This document shows positions 8,841 to 19,100 of a stretch of DNA of 43,667 bases, piece after piece. The notes below the pieces were generated by a model. That model saw only the letters and a program-made list of their open reading frames with translations, searched no databases and was not told where the DNA came from. The stretch is from contig JAHDGZ010000007.1 of the NCBI GenBank assembly GCA_020631605.1, positions 1 to 43,667 on the forward strand, in the 5' to 3' direction. Origin of the DNA: a bacterium. GTDB lineage: Bacteria > Patescibacteriota > Gracilibacteria > Absconditabacterales > Absconditicoccaceae. The position numbers and the translations under genes were made by a program. Each line of letters begins with the position of its first letter. The first letter of the stretch is position 1.

Positions 8841-9647
8841 ATGATTGAGCCAAGAGTAGTAACCATAGACTCTAAAAAACCCTGAAAGCATACGATCATC
8901 ATGTGATGAATTCATGGTGATGAAAAATCGTGATTTGAAGTAATAGAAAGACTTATCAAAGAGTTGATTGTAGACACCTGAAAGGTCACTTTGATACAAG
9001 CGCATCTCGAGGCCAAAGACAAGAATCAAAGACAGATAGAAGAGAACTTGAATAGGTGTTTTGGAGTCCCATGAACATCTTTGGAGCACATACTAGCACG
9101 TCATATAGAGATTTGTTTAGATCAAGCAGACTGTCTGCTTGATATTCACAATACAGTCAAAAATGAGTCTCCAAGATTTACAGTTTTGGAGGAGCCCAAG
9201 TTAGCAAAGTTATTCAACGTTGATAAGGCTACGTTTGGATTGTTGAATATGTACGGGAATTCCTCTTGTGGGTATATGGTAGCCCAAGGAAAAGAGGCCA
9301 TTACGCTAGAGGCCGGATGGACAGAGACGAATCCAGTAGATAATATGAAATTTGCTTATGATGCAGCTATCAATTTCTTGAAATACACGAAGAATATTCA
9401 ACAAGAAGAAGTATACTATGAAAAGCCTGAGGCATTAACTTTTGATTACCTGTATAGAAACTCCTGAGTATTTACTGTCGCAAAAGCATTTAGAGACTTC
9501 ACTGAATTGAAAGAAGGTGATTTGATTGGGATGGATGGAGATATGGAAGTCAGAGCACAAAATGATGGATATCTCTTGTTTGCAAATAATTATAGTGAGC
9601 CAAATTCAGAGTGTTTCCTTTTTGGTCACAAAGAGAAGGCTAATTAG
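8841..9647 (+). CDS. Succinylglutamate desuccinylase/aspartoacylase-family zinc hydrolase, 268 aa
   Basis: ATG 8841, TAG 9645-9647. The frame is open only when TGA is Gly. The family's zinc site is seen as MGGIHGDEKSG (His and Glu ligands) near residue 21, followed by ENLNRCFG, matching 'DlNR.FpG', and LLDIHNT, matching 'DlHn/s'. A later ITLEAG carries the catalytic Glu position. Enzymes of this M14-like family remove acyl groups from amino acids or peptides. The C-terminal strands (LKEGDLIGM, then GYLLFAN) form the usual beta domain. An upstream ATG at 8787 opens another short frame and is not used. The physiological substrate is unknown. Confidence 0.85.
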
Positions 9648-9652
9648 AATTG

Positions 9653-9695
9653 CCTATACGACAAAAGTTCTTACAGTGTAGTCGTAAAAGGTAGG
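9653..9695 (+). other. Inverted repeat in folD leader
   Basis: TACGAC (9657-9662) pairs with GTCGTA (9681-9686), and outer CCTA (9653-9656) with TAGG (9692-9695) after a 5-base bulge. A 15-codon open frame (9698-9745) follows and ends 5 bases before the folD start, so the element could influence folD translation. It matches no riboswitch I know. Confidence 0.35.
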
Positions 9696-9750
9696 AAATG
9701 AGTTGAGTCTCTTTCTTTGATACCGAAGTTTATCTAATTGCATAAAAAAA

Positions 9751-10626
9751 GTGACAAGATTATTGCTAGGAAAACCAGTAGTAAAAGCACTGGTAGAAAA
9801 ATTATCCCAAAATGTCAAAGAACAAGAATTGGCAGCTAAGTATATTGCAATCATACTTATTGGAGAGAACAAAAGCTCTGAGGTCTACATTAGGATGAAA
9901 CAAAAGTTTGGAGAAAAAATAGGGATAGGAACAAAGGTATATCGTGATAGTGATATTTTTAAGTGAAATAATAAAAAATCTGATATTGTTTCTTTTATTG
10001 AGGTTTTAAACAAGGATGACGATTGTATAGGAATTATCATCCAATTGCCACTTCCAAAGTATCTCAGAGAGTATACAGATGATATGTATGCGCACGTAAG
10101 TCCATTAAAAGATGTCGATGGTTTGGGTGGGAAGATCCAAATCATTGCAGAAGATAGTGGATTGGATTTCATGCCAGCAACTGCATCTGCAGTCATGACT
10201 TTATTAGATTTCTATGATCATAAACAGTTTGAGTGAAAGAAAATTGCGGTGCTTGGTCAAAGTAACTTGGTCGGAAAGCCTCTTTCTCTCCATCTAATGA
10301 GACAGTGAGCAGTAGTTTTTTCATTCAACGAAGAGTCAAATCAAGAAGAGATGAGAGAGATATGTACTGGATGTGATTATATAATCTCGTGCACATGACA
10401 GATACATTTGATAGACCAGGAATTTATTGGAAAATCGAACAACCAAGTGATTGTCGATGTGGGATATGGTCATCTAGATGGAAAAGCAGTAGGTGACGTT
10501 GATTTTGCTAAGATAGTGGATAAGGTATGAACTATAACACCAGTGCCATGATGAGTAGGTCCTCTCACTGTGGCCGAATTGTTCTCAAATGCTATAAAGT
10601 TGTATATCCATAGCCGTGAGCAATAA
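9751..10626 (+). CDS. folD: Methylenetetrahydrofolate dehydrogenase/cyclohydrolase FolD, 291 aa
   Basis: FolD interconverts 5,10-methylene- and 10-formyl-tetrahydrofolate with NADP. Seen: SSEVYIRMKQK with the catalytic Tyr and Lys, IIIQLPLP, LKDVDGLGG, the dinucleotide loop LGQSNLVGKPLS, and PVPGGVGPLTVAELF whose two adjacent glycines are both TGA. The length is typical of the family. The start is set at GTG 9751 because MTRLLLGKPV matches the usual N-terminus; the frame is open further upstream without a good ATG. Translation may be coupled to the short upstream frame. The gene probably supplies one-carbon units for purines and formyl-Met. Confidence 0.95.
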
Positions 10627-10681
10627 ATTGTGTAAAGAGGAGTAATAAAAGATGTAAGAGATTTATGTGTTGTTGTGATAA

Positions 10682-12220
10682 ATGCGAAAAAGTAGCGTAG
10701 TCTACATGGTATGAATAATAGCTTTGATAGGTCGAGTCACCTATCTTTTTGTGCAAGAAAAAGATGTGTCAGGGATAGGAAATTTCGTCACTCAAAGCTC
10801 ACAATGAGCTCAAAATGATTTGTTCAATGGACAAAAAAAATCACTAGATACTGCAGTAGATCAAAAAATACAGCAGCAGTGGGACAAAATACAAGATGAC
10901 ACAGATTTGGAAAAGGCTGCAGCTCAGTTGGCTGCAAACGAGTATAGTACAACATCATTGCATGTTGATCAAGGTACCTATGACATTGAGTTGTTGGAGC
11001 AATTATACAAAGATGCGCCATCAGATATGTTAGCAGCATTGTTGTTGCAATACTACAGACAAGAGTTTTGGCATGATGAAGCACGAAATCTTTTGGAAAA
11101 ACATCCGAATCTGCTTCCCAATCAAATCACACGACAAGAGGCATTGCATCTCTATGCAAATACAAGTGCAATCACAGTAGCTCAACCCAATAGTGTTCTC
11201 AAATTACAAAAAAAAGCTCATGATCGAGCAAGAGAAAATAAAATATCTGCACAAGATAAGTTACGATATGATGCATTGGTGCAATTATGGCAAGGTGGAA
11301 CACAGACATTTGTTGAGTCTATGCAATGAGTTGATGACATCTACTATACAGCAACACAAGAAGCACTGAGTCTTGATCAGAAATATGCTCAGTGACAAAA
11401 AGATGTACCTGATTATTATCAACAAGCACTTTTTGGATTAACACTACTGCAGCATCAGTATCTACCTTTTGCAGAAAAGATATCGTTAGAAGTGATAGCA
11501 AAAGATCCAAACTACGTATTACCATACCAGATACTAGCTTATACAACATTCCTTCAACGTGACCGAGCACAGTCTACAAACTATATACGTGAGTTGTTGG
11601 CACGTGATAGTCTCCAAAGACCGATGTATCAGTTTATGTTGTGAGTGATTGCTTTCCGACAATGAAACTATCAAGAAGCAATACTATATTTTCTCTGAGT
11701 TGAGGACAAAGAGCTAAATCAGGATGTACTGAGGTATTTAAGTTTAAGTTATATCGCAGTAGGTGATATGCCTCAAGCAGCGTGATCATTTAGAAAAATG
11801 GTGACAAATTACGATCTTCAAGCAAGCGATTATTATCATTATTTTTATAACGCATACTTTCATCCTTATCGTTGAAATGTATCCTATGAGTTGTTAGAAG
11901 AAGATCGTGAACTGGCGCTCCTTTATCATCAATCATGTAAGCAAAAAATAAGTGAACAACGAGTATATATATGCGATTATGGTGAAGTTGGTCAGTTGTT
12001 GGTCAATAGGCAGTATGATCAAGCATTCAAAAGATTGCTCTATTTAGCAAAGTATTATCCACAATCATATTTCTTTGAGGCACTAGGTGATTATTATGAA
12101 AGGCAATGAAAGACTCAGGATGCTATCATGTATTATCTACAGGCAATTCGTTTCACAAAAGACACAGTAGAAATGATAGATGCAAAAAGAAAAATACAAG
12201 ACCTGATACAAAACCAATAG
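10682..12220 (+). CDS. Membrane-anchored helical repeat (TPR-like) protein, 512 aa
   Basis: ATG 10682, TAG 12218-12220. The N-terminus MRKSSVVYMVGIIALIGRVTYLFV is an uncleaved signal anchor (written here as two parts: MRKSSVVYMVG and IIALIGRVTYLFV). The rest is alpha-helical with repeated helix pairs in the style of TPR/SEL1: patterns such as ALLLQYYRQEFWHDEARNLL, LGVIAFRQGNYQEAILYFL, LLVNRQYDQAFKRLLYLAKY and GDYYERQGKTQDAIMYYL. TPR proteins act as scaffolds for protein complexes; the anchor suggests work at the outer face of the membrane. The gene sits between folD and secD, and the SecD neighbour hints at envelope assembly, but no partner can be named. Confidence 0.8.
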
Positions 12221-12271
12221 AAAACTCCATAAGCTTGCAATAGCGGTTTAAAATACTACTCTCATGCCATT

Positions 12272-12293
12272 GCATTTTGAATGCCATTTTTTT
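12272..12293 (+). terminator. Candidate terminator before secD
   Basis: GCATT (12272-12276) / AATGC (12280-12284) with a 3-base loop, then CA and seven T (12287-12293). The stem is only 5 bp, so it is a weak call. Confidence 0.4.
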
Positions 12294-12319
12294 ACTCACA
12301 TTAGCTAACAACAGACATC

Positions 12320-14515
12320 ATGAGCACACAAAAAAGAAATTTTCTTATTCGATGAGTCTTACTAATCATCTCACTAGTTTTGATTCTCTTTACCGGACGA
12401 GAAAAAGATGCTGAAGGGCAAACTACCCTTGGCTTTGCAGCAGAAGGATGGGAGTCATTCAGGTTAGGTATGGATGTTGCATGAGGTACAAGGCTAACAT
12501 ACAAAGTAGACTATAGCAAATATAGAGAACAATTCACTGACCAATTTGCATTCAACCAAGCAAAACAGGACGCGGAAACCATAATCTTGCAACAAATTGA
12601 TGGGAGAATATCAAAGCTAGGTGTAAGTGATTACAATGCGAGACCAGTCACACTAAATAACGAGCACTATATCCAAATAGAGTTATGATGAGTACAAGAT
12701 ATAGAGGAGGCAAAGGCAATTATTGGTAAAACAGTTGAGCTAGAATTCAAACTAGCAAACACGATAGAGCCATCTGATGAAGAATATCAGAATAGAAAGG
12801 AACGTGCACAAGCTCTTTTAGATAGTGCTCTAGCAAATCCATCATCATTTGATTCGATAGCAACTAATCGTCAGTCTGATGATATTACTTTCACGCAGTG
12901 GCCAAGCTCTACTCTTGCTCAACTTCCTAGTTTCTATGCAGAGATGGATTTGGATGCTATGGAAAAATGAGAGATCTACCCAACCTTAGTAGAGTGAGTA
13001 TATCAAGATTTCCCTACAGAGCTAGAAGCACAAGGTTACCAAGATCTCTTGTGATTCACGTTGGTGAAACTCATCGATGTGACTACGCAAGATACTGAAA
13101 CAGTTTCATCACAGCAGTTAGTGGAATATGCTTCTACAAATAGTCTAGATATCCAAAACACTATAGTAGATCAAGAGCCAACAATAGCTGCCAATGAATT
13201 TGGATACAATGAGAATAACAAACTAGTAGAGTATAACGCAGGAGAAATATTGATAGGACAAGCTGGTTATGATGTAAAACTATATCAATCTACATGAAGC
13301 ATTGATGATCTACTGAATCAAGCTAAAGCAGAAGACGGAGGTGCTGCTATTCAATACGAATGACGAATCAATGAAGAACAGGTAAAACAATTTGTTCCAG
13401 ACTTTGTATATGAAGAAGATAAACAGTTTTATGAAACAATAGTAACATGAGGTGCACTACTCTTAGAGGTTGTAGAATCTAAAGCTGTAGAAGATAGGCG
13501 TTATGCATTGTTCACTATGGCTGACATAACAACAGAGCAGTTTGCACAAATGGAATCTGATCTGAAAAATCAGAAACTATATACTATCGAAGAAATCTTC
13601 GTAAAAGATAGATCTTCTCGATTGACTGCGATAGATCCTAAAACATCAGAAGCATTGGATGCGAAACATTTCGAAATCGCAAGAGTATCAGCAGATCAGT
13701 TGTGAGCACAAGTAACATCGATCACATTCAACGAAGCAGGAAAACGTATATTCTGTAATATAACAGAAGCAAATATACAAGAGCAATTGGCTATCTTCGT
13801 ATGAGGGACGCTCGTGTCAGCTCCAGTGATACAAGATAAAATATGTTGATGAGAAACAATGATAAATGGTGATTTTACAGGTCAAACATGTTACAACAAA
13901 GATGGTTCAACATACCCTGCAGCGACACACAGAGAAGGAACACAATGTATGGTAGAAAACCTTAACGAATGAGCATTGCCAGCACCACTTATCTTGACTC
14001 AAGAAGAGAAAGTAAGTCCTACCCTATGAGGTAAGTCATTAAGAGGTGTTATTCGAGCATGAGTCATATGATTTGTAGCGATTTTCTTGTACATGATGTT
14101 CTTGTATGGAGTGAGGAGAGCTTCAGTGTCATTGATTGTGTTGGTGAGCTTTATGATATTCTTGCTAGCTCTGTTGAAATTGATGTGATATGTTATTTCC
14201 ATGAGTTCATTAGCTGCCTTGATTCTGACCATAGGTATGAGTGTAGATGCAACTATTCTTATGTTTGAGAGAGTCAACGAAGAAGCAAAGAATCAGCCAA
14301 TGGAGTCAGCAATTATCGATGGTTGTAAAAGATCTCGACCAGCGATTAGAGATGGAAACTTGAGTACTGGTTTGATAGCATTACTTCTCTTCATGATGTG
14401 AGTAAATGTGTTCAAGTGATTTTGATCAATGATGATCATCACAATCATTATCATTTTGGTGATGATCGTGCCAGTGACAAAGATGTTGCTGTTGTGGTTA
14501 GAAAGAAGAGATTAA
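12320..14515 (+). CDS. secD: Protein translocase subunit SecD, 731 aa
   Basis: SecD with SecF uses the proton gradient to aid protein release outside the membrane. Seen: an N-terminal membrane helix with RGVLLIISLVLILF, the first periplasmic motif GLDVAGGTRLTYKV (read here as GMDVAGGTRLTYKV), a long external region, the P1 head ending EGALPAPLIL, then several membrane helices with the diagnostic GMSVDATILMFERVNEE. Glycines in the conserved motifs are TGA. No secF follows; the C-terminal helices end in VTKMLLLWLERRD. The external region is larger than usual and includes a short Cys-containing insertion (about residues 510-552) just before EGALPAP. A strong terminator follows. Confidence 0.95.
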
Positions 14516-14533
14516 AAATAGAACAGAGTAAAG

Positions 14534-14561
14534 AAAAAATCCGACCAAGTCGGATTTTTTT
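14534..14561. terminator. Bidirectional rho-independent terminator
   Basis: AAAAAATCCGAC (14534-14545), loop CAA, GTCGGATTTTTT (14549-14560) plus one more T. It serves secD and the convergent small membrane protein gene. Confidence 0.92.
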
Positions 14562-14590
14562 AATTAAAATAAAGATGATGATAATTGAAA

Positions 14591-14965
14591 TTATCACTTA
14601 GCGATAAATTGTACAAGCTTGATAATTGAATAAGCAAAAATGACTAGTAAGAATCCGATAACAGCGTATCACATACCTTTCTTTCCATTTCATGCCATTC
14701 CTTCGTTTCATTGCATACCTCACATGATCATCATGATGGCAGAAACAATAAACGATACAACTAAAACAGTTCCAATAAAGGTAGTCGCACCCAATGTAAT
14801 ATCTTGTAGGAAAATACTAGGAGATGGGTCAGGATTTGATTGACGAATGCCAACAAGTTCATAGACATCTAATCCGCATACGCCATCAATGAGACATCAT
14901 GTATTGATTTCTATTCCTGCGACATCGTTACCAACGATGAGACTATCACTAGCAATCTGCTTCAT
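14591..14965 (-). CDS. Small two-helix membrane protein, TrbC/VirB2-pilin-like, 124 aa
   Basis: ATG 14965-14963, last sense codon TGA (Gly), TAA 14593-14591. A polar N-terminal half with two Cys (CLIDGVCGLDVYELVG) is followed by two hydrophobic helices (TTFIGTVLVVSFIVSAIMMI and AVIGFLLVIFAYSIIKLVQF) joined by a short Gly/Asn/Lys loop. This size and layout recall VirB2/TrbC pilins and the small two-helix membrane proteins that are widespread in CPR bacteria. No secretion-system ATPase or other conjugation gene is nearby, so a pilin role is only a possibility. Confidence 0.8.
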
Positions 14966-14996
14966 AGATCTCTGAAAAAGATAAATAGATGATCTA

Positions 14997-15024
14997 ATAA
15001 TACAGATCATAGCGAGACTGTCAA
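14997..15024 (-). promoter_or_regulatory. Promoter of the two-helix membrane protein gene
   Basis: On the minus strand TTGACA (15024-15019), spacer 16, TATTAT (15002-14997). The start lies about 30 bases downstream. A small inverted repeat TAGG-AAA-CCTA (15028-15038), flanked by ACTGT and ACAGT, lies just upstream. Confidence 0.6.
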
Positions 15025-15111
15025 ATTTAGGAAACCTACTAACAGTTGCTTTTCTCTAAAGGCTACATACAAACACAGGAAGAGATATGTTTAGATTTAA
15101 AACCAAAACAG

Positions 15112-16044
15112 ATGGAACAGAATCAGTTGCAATTTTGACCAATAAGATGGATACACTATACGAAGCCCAAGCCAGATGAGATTATGAGTATTTGTGATAA
15201 ATATATGCTGCATGATCTAGTAGTGGAAGATATGTTAGAGTCTCATACACAGGATAAGATTGACGTATATGACGATCATCTTTTTTTAGTGGTTCATTTT
15301 CCTAAGTACTCGCTTGCTCGCAAAAAATATATACTCAATGAATTCAATATTGTGATCAAACAAGATAGCATCATTTCTTTTTGTACGCATGAGACAAGTG
15401 AAATCGAAAAGATCGCAGATATGTGTAAATCAATGATGGAAGAGAGTCTTGGTGAAGAGGATGAGAAGCATATTATCTCTCCTTACTTTATTGTATATAG
15501 ACTGCTTGATGGGATGTATAACAAGGCACTTCTCTCCTTAAAAAAATTTACCAGAGATCTCATGGGTCTAGAGGAAGAAATTTTTGATACTACCCACCTC
15601 CATAAGGAACTCTTAGAAAATCTGATGATAAAAAGACGTAACAGTATTTTTCTCAAACATACTTTTGTTCCACATGATGAAATCATGCAAGAGTTGCATG
15701 AGGCTACAGTCAAATTGTTTGAGGGAGAGTTGGATGTCTACTTTGAAGATCTGCAGTATAAAATTGATAGGATCAACTATCAAATACAGTGACTGACAGA
15801 CAATATTGCTTCATTGGCTGACACCTACAATACGCTCATGAACATGAGAACAAATACAATTGTTGGAAGGCTAACTATCCTAACGGTAATCGTTTGAGTT
15901 ATGACCTTAATAACAGGTCTATATGGCATGAACGTTCCATTGCCTGGATCTGAGTATAGTTGATCATTCCTTATTATTGCAGCAGTAGTGGTCTTTTTGG
16001 CATGATTAATGTATATCTTTTTTATGAGAAAGAGGCGAGTGTAG
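15112..16044 (+). CDS. corA: CorA-family magnesium/divalent metal transporter, 310 aa
   Basis: ATG 15112 begins MEQNQLQFGPIRWIHYTKP; TAG 16042-16044. The N-terminal cytoplasmic funnel (HDLVVEDMLES, then DVYDDHLFLVVHFP) and the long helix before the membrane match CorA. The diagnostic GMN sits in LYGMNVPLPGSEY between two C-terminal membrane helices (TILTVIVGVMTLITG and FLIIAAVVVFLAGLMYIFF), and the protein ends with a basic tail. CorA forms a pentameric channel for Mg2+ or Co2+. An ATG at 15087 opens a different short frame and is not the start. Confidence 0.95.
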
Positions 16045-16074
16045 TAGTGAAAAAATATTATTAGTGCTCAGAAT

Positions 16075-16104
16075 TTGACAAAAAAAGGATAATAAGCATA
16101 ATAT
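16075..16104 (+). promoter_or_regulatory. Strong promoter of the giant surface protein
   Basis: Consensus TTGACA (16075-16080), 18 bases, TAATAT (16099-16104). The ATG is at 16143, about 38 bases after the -10, so the gene probably has its own transcript. Confidence 0.65.
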
Positions 16105-16142
16105 GTGAGACATGATGGTTTTATCTCTTCATTTTGTTTCAC

Positions 16143-19100
16143 ATGAAAAGTACTTATTTATTATTGCTTAAGAAATGGTTTAGTGTAGTGGCTACTATAT
16201 TCTTATGAGCTCAGATGTTTAGCCCAGTTGCGCTCTATGCAAATTTTGTTCAGGATGATGAAAGTGGATTTTATCGAGAGAATTTTTTATGAAGTGATGC
16301 ATGAATCCAAGCTTCGAATAATGTTGAGATCGACTTGTCCGCCTGATTAGCATATACTGATGGGAATAGTCCATCGAATGTTACACTGTCAGATGTTGAA
16401 GTAGCATCAATTCATGCTCGAACAGAGATAGAGGTAAAAGGAGTTAATACAGAAAATAATGTAACAGTAACAGTAAGTGAGTGTTGATGATGAAATTTGA
16501 TTACATCTACAGTAGGAGCAAATGGTTTAATTGATATATCTTCTATACCATCTACAGTTGCATGTATCACGACAGACGTTTCATGGACAGTCTCAAATGT
16601 GGTTTTACAAGACATCTATATACGCTGGGTGCCATTGCCAGTTTTTCTGCTAGATTTACAATGACAAGCAAGTATTCCAGCAGGTGAATGTAATGTACAT
16701 GATGTTTTATGGTCTTTAAGCTATGTTGATGAGGAGGATATTGTTCTATACGCAGAGCTTCCTTCAGTAGCTGATGGTACAGTCACTGGTTTTAATCCTC
16801 TGTACTGACAGTATCCAGCAACACATGATCTTATTTTATCATTGATTACCAATGGAGGAGAATACACTGCCGTAGCAACAACTATCAACGGTATTTCTAT
16901 CCCTGCAAATAGTGTCTATTGGGACGTAGGAGATCGTCCATTGTGATCAACCTATAAATATTCTGTTGTGCTCTGTAGTACAAATTTGAGTGAAGATACT
17001 ATTAACTATAGCCTTGATGCTCATATTTATGGTGCATTAGCTGAAGATAAACATGATTCAGAAACATCAAGTATATATTCTGTTCCTAATCCAAACCTTA
17101 ACCCAGATTCGCCAACTATTGCATACTTGGGAGGAGGGACAGAGTTTATTACAGGAGACCTTGTTAGCTACCATCAGTTGATTGATATAGCCTTGGCTAG
17201 CAAAGTAGTAACCTATGTCATGAGTGCTACCAATCCAGTAGCCACTTTTGGAATAGAAGATATATTCAATCCATCACTAACACTCAATTTTAATGATGTA
17301 GCAGCTGGACTTGCAGCGGCAGCTTGTGATGCAAGCGATATCCAAGCGAGAACTACTCTAGCTCCAGATTGGTCTTGGTGATGACCGAGCTTAGCAGTCT
17401 ATGATCCAGCGGCAGCAACACCTACACGATCTACAGCTGCAGGAGTGAACAATAGTCAATATCAGAATTCATTTACCATAGACTATTCTGATTGTACAGA
17501 TATTAGTGATACTTATGATGTCGATCTAGTATGGGATGGAGATAATATGTCACCACTGACATACACATACAAGGTAGAGATCAATACACCACCACCACCA
17601 GCGCCTATTTGTGGGGATGGAGTTGTAAATCAAGCAAGCGAACAATGTGATAATCCAGATACATCAGGATGTGCTAGTGGAGAAATTTGTACAACATCTT
17701 GCCAATGCCAAGCAACAGGATGATGAGGTTGATGATGAGGTTGATGATGAGCTTGTCAATGAGCTTGTTGGTATAATAAATGTGTTACAACTGATTTTGA
17801 CTATGAGAACGACGGTGTAGGAACTTATACCCATGACAATACTATCTGTTATGATGGTTTCAAAGCTTGAGGTGCCACGCCTTTTGGACAGGATCCTACA
17901 ACAGGGGATCATCCATATACCAGTGCAAGTTTCTATTACAATGACTATGTCTATTCGCTTGTTGTAGACAATCAGTCTTGGACTCAAAATGCTGGAGAGC
18001 CAAGACGTTCAATTTGGATGCAGGATGATTTTGAAAATGATATGGATAATTCAGCAGGTTATGATTGGATTGTAGAAGAAATTTGGATAGAGGCGAGAGA
18101 GTGATCACAGCGATTGAGTTCAAATGTGGCAGAATCACAAAAATATTACAATGATAGAGAGCTTGCGACAAATGTTCCAAATTATAATCGACAAGATTGG
18201 ACAGACGTAGATGATTGGGCCAAGATATTCTATAGCTCAAACTTGACACCAGCAGCACCTACGGCAGCAGACTTCACTGGTCTAGGATGATCAGCAAATA
18301 TGCCTACTTCAGTGGGTGCAGATTGGCTAGACAACATGACACTTTCAAGCGTTAAGTCAGTAGGGCTGTATATTCCATGTCTGAATTACAAAAACGACGG
18401 AGCTGTAGCATGAACAAGTTGTGAATGAGCACCTGACAGTGTTATGGTCAAGTTTAAGATGAGATGGGATGATCCTACAAATCTAGCATGTTCAGCACCA
18501 TCACCGACATGATTTACTATTATCAATGATAGTGAACTCTATCAATTCCATGATCAATCAGGAACAGACAATGATGATAACATTGTGGCATTGGGGACGC
18601 CATTAGTGGACAATGACAAAGGAGTACAAGTAGATGTCCTCAATCCATACGCATATCCGAATCCACTACCTGATGTTTCAAACAGTTATCATGATGCTTT
18701 TGCTTCATGATCACAAGTAGGATTAGTCACTGCAGAATTCAATATTTATGATTCTATGAAGACTCAAGTAGATAGGTTTGGGGATGTTACATGATTTACT
18801 GTAGATATGGAAGGTAATGTAACAATTGATCTTCCTCAACAATGTGGTGTCACAGCAAACACAGCCTGAACTGCAGCTTATTCATTTGATGGCTATGAGG
18901 CAACAAACACGACAGTGCCTGTAGGCGATGTATGTAACCAATTTGGAAATGGAGCAGGGCTGATTGCTCAGTGGCAAGCAGACGATCTCATACCATCAGC
19001 AGCAACGAATATTGTCTGTGACTATGAATTTGATTTAACTAATGGATATATTATTAGTTGTGAGTGGAGTTTAAATGGGCAAGTATCTACAAACAATATT

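Noticed and set aside
8787-8876. Short + strand frame starting MSKVTKPIAPF
   Set aside because: It overlaps the start of the aspartoacylase-family gene in another frame and ends after 29 codons with no support.
14591-14965. A type IV secretion or conjugation locus
   Set aside because: Only one small two-helix protein resembles VirB2/TrbC; no VirB4, VirD4 or relaxase is present in the window.
15087-15195. ATG at 15087 as the start of corA
   Set aside because: That frame meets TAA after about 35 codons; the CorA frame begins at ATG 15112.
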